DNA from: Symbiodinium natans
Taxonomy: Eukaryota > Sar > Dinophyceae > Suessiales > Symbiodiniaceae
Length of the DNA stretch: 50,336 nt
Direction: 5' to 3'
Assembly (NCBI GenBank): GCA_905221605.1
Contig: CAJNDS010002132.1
Location: forward strand, 598,144 to 648,479
The notes under the pieces are model-generated. The model saw nothing but the letters and a program-made list of their open reading frames with translations. It was not told the DNA's origin and made no database searches. A program made the translations under genes and the position numbers. The stretch's first letter is position 1. Each line of letters starts with the position of its first letter. Below, piece after piece: positions 50,203-50,336 of the stretch.

Positions 50203-50336
50203 CTAAGGGTTCCATATCCCCCTATACATTGTAAGCCCATGATGTGTTAGGGGTTGGGGGTTAGGGGTTAGGGGAAAAAGGCATTAGGGTTTTACGTACC
50301 CCAAGTAAGAACGAGAAGTTAGAATGTCCATTGGGG
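50203..50336 (-). other. possible intron and upstream exon edge
   Basis: On minus, MDILTSRSYLG (50331-50298) is followed by a GTACGT donor-like site. The sequence down to CCCTTAG at 50203 would then be an intron of about 90 bp with degenerate TTAGGGG repeats and TATAGGGGGATATGG. Phases do not join cleanly with a canonical GT, so this is tentative. Confidence 0.25.

Overview
The window looks like nuclear DNA of a microbial eukaryote, most likely an alga with plant-type TTTAGGG telomeric repeats. A dinoflagellate or dinoflagellate-like genome fits best, because the one clear gene seems to use introns of about 115 bp with non-GT donors and an AG|G acceptor. Other algae with TTTAGGG telomeres cannot be excluded. 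There is no bacterial gene organisation, no tRNA or rRNA gene that I can recognise, and very little coding sequence.

The clearest gene is at 127-1666 on the minus strand. Four exons and three inferred introns give one continuous 397-residue frame of the aminoglycoside-phosphotransferase / choline-kinase-like fold, with an HGDFQIGN catalytic loop and an LDWDDA metal-binding motif. At the far right (50038-50202, minus) and in several islands between repeats there are short exon-like or frameshifted coding fragments with no recognised function.

Most of 1.95-50.3 kb is a mosaic. Tens of short (TTTAGGG)n or (CCCTAAA)n tracts, often swapping orientation, alternate with unrelated islands mostly 80-300 bp long. 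Many tracts are homogeneous for one variant unit (TTTTAGGG, TTTAGGGG, TTAGGGC, TGAGGGC, TTGAGGG, TTGTAGGG, TTTAGGA, TTTCGGG). Several tracts are flanked by short direct repeats. In the best case (25698-25852) a telomeric tract sits inside a small inverted-repeat element between two copies of an 8-bp sequence, as expected for an insertion.

Set into the mosaic are larger elements with conserved or inverted ends and tandem-repeat-rich interiors. These are 3672-6467 (25-bp perfect terminal inverted repeats, with a second 591-bp element at 4215-4805), 20542-22350 (AT-rich, inverted GGTGTTTTTT ends), a pair at 37101-37526 and 46727-47049, and a pair at 40077-42620 and 47077-48199 that share ends but carry different satellites. 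A GC-rich 15-bp minisatellite with a roughly 0.7-kb higher-order duplication fills 22.57-24.27 kb. A nearly uninterrupted head-to-head telomeric junction lies at 49882-50032.

The genes do not form a pathway. The window is best read as telomere-repeat-invaded intergenic or intronic DNA with one intact-looking kinase-like gene at the left and coding fragments elsewhere. All calls come from reading the sequence by eye. Exon calls outside the kinase-like gene are weak, because an open frame of 100-200 bp is expected by chance.
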